In this document: one piece after another, positions 41,496-42,403 of the stretch | How the letters are laid out: every line of letters begins with the position of its first letter | Position numbering within the stretch: the stretch's first letter is position 1 | Assembly (NCBI GenBank): GCA_016868375.1 | Contig: VGHA01000021.1 | Location: forward strand, 1 to 42,403 | Direction: 5' to 3' | Source of the DNA: Betaproteobacteria bacterium | GTDB lineage: Bacteria > Pseudomonadota > Gammaproteobacteria > Burkholderiales > Burkholderiaceae_E | DNA: 42,403 bases | The notes under the pieces: generated by a model | What the model was told of the DNA's origin: nothing | What the model saw: only the letters and a program-made list of their open reading frames with translations | Database searches by the model: none | Position numbers and translations under genes: made by a program

Positions 41496-42403
41496 GGTGT
41501 TGAACCTCCTGAACCAGGCTCGCGAAGCGCCGCCTGATAGACAAGCTGGGCGGCAACGGCATCCTCGATTGCGAGCCCCAGCGACTTGAAGATGACGGGC
41601 TGACCGGCAGCCGGACGCGGCACGCGGTTGAGCAGGATTTCTCCCAGTTCGGCGTAGACGCTTGCGCCGGACATAATGACATCGCCCGACTCTTTGAGCG
41701 CGGCCTCGCGCTGGTCCGCAATCACGGGATGGCGCATCGCCTCATCATCGAGCTCGCGCCAGCTCGATCGGGGTGCGCCCACCGCCGCAACCATCGCATC
41801 GGGTAAAAGCCAGCGACCCGCAAGAATCGGCTCGACGGCGTTGCTGAGCGTGCAGACAATGTGCGCGCCGCGAACCGCCTGCTCAGCGCTTTGGCAGGGT
41901 ATGCCGCCAATATCGCTTGCACAGCGCTGCACATTGCCCGGGTCGCGACTCCAGACCCGGATCTCGCGAATGGGTCGCACACGCTTGAGCAGGCGGGCGT
42001 GGCTGCGCGCCAGCACACCGCTACCGAGAAAAGCCACCACCGACGCATCGGGCCTTGCGAGCGCATCCACCGCAACCGCAGTGGCTGCGGCGGTTCGCAG
42101 CGCGGTCAGTGCAGAGGCCTCGATGACCGCAAGCACGGCCCCGCTATCGGGCGCCATCAGCAGCACGGTGGCCATCAGCGTGGGCTGGCCGCGCGCGGCG
42201 TTGTCAGGCACCAGCGTGATCAGCTTGGTGGCAAGCGCATCGCCGATCTGCGCGGGCTTCAGAAACAACAGACCCGGCGGCTGCGACGGATCGATGTCGG
42301 GCGACGGCCCAAACGGCATCACAGCCCGCAGCGGCTGGTTGACGCGCCCAGCCGACAGCTGCTTCAGCGCCTGCGCCACCGCAGCAATCAGCGCATCGGG
42401 ATC
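41492..42403 (-). CDS. Ornithine cyclodeaminase/mu-crystallin family reductase, 5'-truncated by the window edge
   Basis: This is an NAD(P)H-dependent enzyme of the OCD/mu-crystallin family. The frame is open to base 42403, and the codons upstream of the first internal GTG (42379) still read as family sequence, LIAAVAQALKQLSAG, so the true start lies outside. About 303 residues are visible. The Rossmann motif FLGSGVLARSHARLL lies in the middle. The C-terminal half (GAPRSSWRELDDEAM, then EAALKESGDVIMSGA, YAELGEI and FKSLGLAIEDAVAAQLVY) resembles vertebrate mu-crystallin, a ketimine reductase acting on piperideine-2-carboxylate, more than classical ornithine cyclodeaminase. This comparison is from memory. 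Coupling to the ALDH7 gene supports a lysine/pipecolate role. Alanine dehydrogenase-like activity is an alternative. Confidence 0.88.
   Translation of the reverse strand, partial: DPDALIAAVAQALKQLSAGRVNQPLRAVMPFGPSPDIDPSQPPGLLFLKPAQIGDALATKLITLVPDNAARGQPTLMATVLLMAPDSGAVLAVIEASALTALRTAAATAVAVDALARPDASVVAFLGSGVLARSHARLLKRVRPIREIRVWSRDPGNVQRCASDIGGIPCQSAEQAVRGAHIVCTLSNAVEPILAGRWLLPDAMVAAVGAPRSSWRELDDEAMRHPVIADQREAALKESGDVIMSGASVYAELGEILLNRVPRPAAGQPVIFKSLGLAIEDAVAAQLVYQAALREPGSGGSTP

Noticed and set aside
2..42403. Search for CRISPR arrays, tRNA or rRNA genes, insertion sequences, toxin-antitoxin pairs or defence islands
   Set aside because: No direct-repeat array, cloverleaf-like segment, transposase or toxin-like frame was recognised on either strand. 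recBCD alone is a core repair system and is not evidence of a defence island.

Overview
The window is a GC-rich (roughly two-thirds by eye), densely coding chromosomal segment. It suggests a betaproteobacterium of the Burkholderiales type. The grounds are the recC-recB-recD order, the abundance of Bug-type tricarboxylate receptors without membrane partners, several branched-chain-type ABC transporters, and a phthalate-dioxygenase-like Rieske oxygenase beside a Bug gene. No rRNA, tRNA, insertion sequence, prophage or CRISPR array was found. No gene-free stretch exceeds 300 bases; the longest is the 258-base divergent gap at 16360-16617. Two genes run off the window: recC at the left edge and a mu-crystallin/ornithine cyclodeaminase-family reductase at the right edge.

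Layout. (1) 2-8177: recCBD, overlapping genes for the helicase-nuclease that processes double-strand ends. (2) 8222-13975: a lipocalin-like gene facing an HpaI-type aldolase, then a Bug receptor and livGFHM with no livK. (3) 14016-16359, minus strand: a Rieske oxygenase followed by a Bug receptor. (4) 16618-20849: phnD-phnC-phnE-phnE plus a HAD-IIB phosphatase. (5) 20953-23901: a DctPQM TRAP transporter with a strong hairpin between dctP and dctQ. (6) 23924-27541, minus strand: leuC-leuD-thiolase-DUF35. (7) 27731-33924: a small c-type cytochrome, a possible CYTH gene remnant, then acetoacetyl-CoA synthetase, a beta-hydroxyacid dehydrogenase, Bug, a SnoaL-like protein and Bug, ending at a hairpin terminator. 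(8) 34053-39923: livG-livF-livK-livH-livM overlapping an FAD oxidoreductase gene. (9) 39936-42403, minus strand: an ALDH7-type aldehyde dehydrogenase and the mu-crystallin-like reductase.

Apart from recCBD the segment is a mosaic of uptake-plus-catabolism modules for organic and amino acids. The best-supported pathway idea is at the right end. A ketimine reductase, an FAD amine oxidase and an ALDH7 semialdehyde dehydrogenase together match the three steps from piperideine-2-carboxylate through pipecolate to 2-aminoadipate, and the LIV transporter is translationally tied to the oxidase. The least conventional module is leuCD linked to a cysteine-less thiolase and a DUF35 protein, the partner type known from steroid side-chain retro-aldolases. 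Nothing here is clearly a new defence or mobile system. The other points of interest are a c5-like cytochrome lacking its Met ligand, an orphan Bug receptor in the place of LivK, and a structured TRAP intergenic region.
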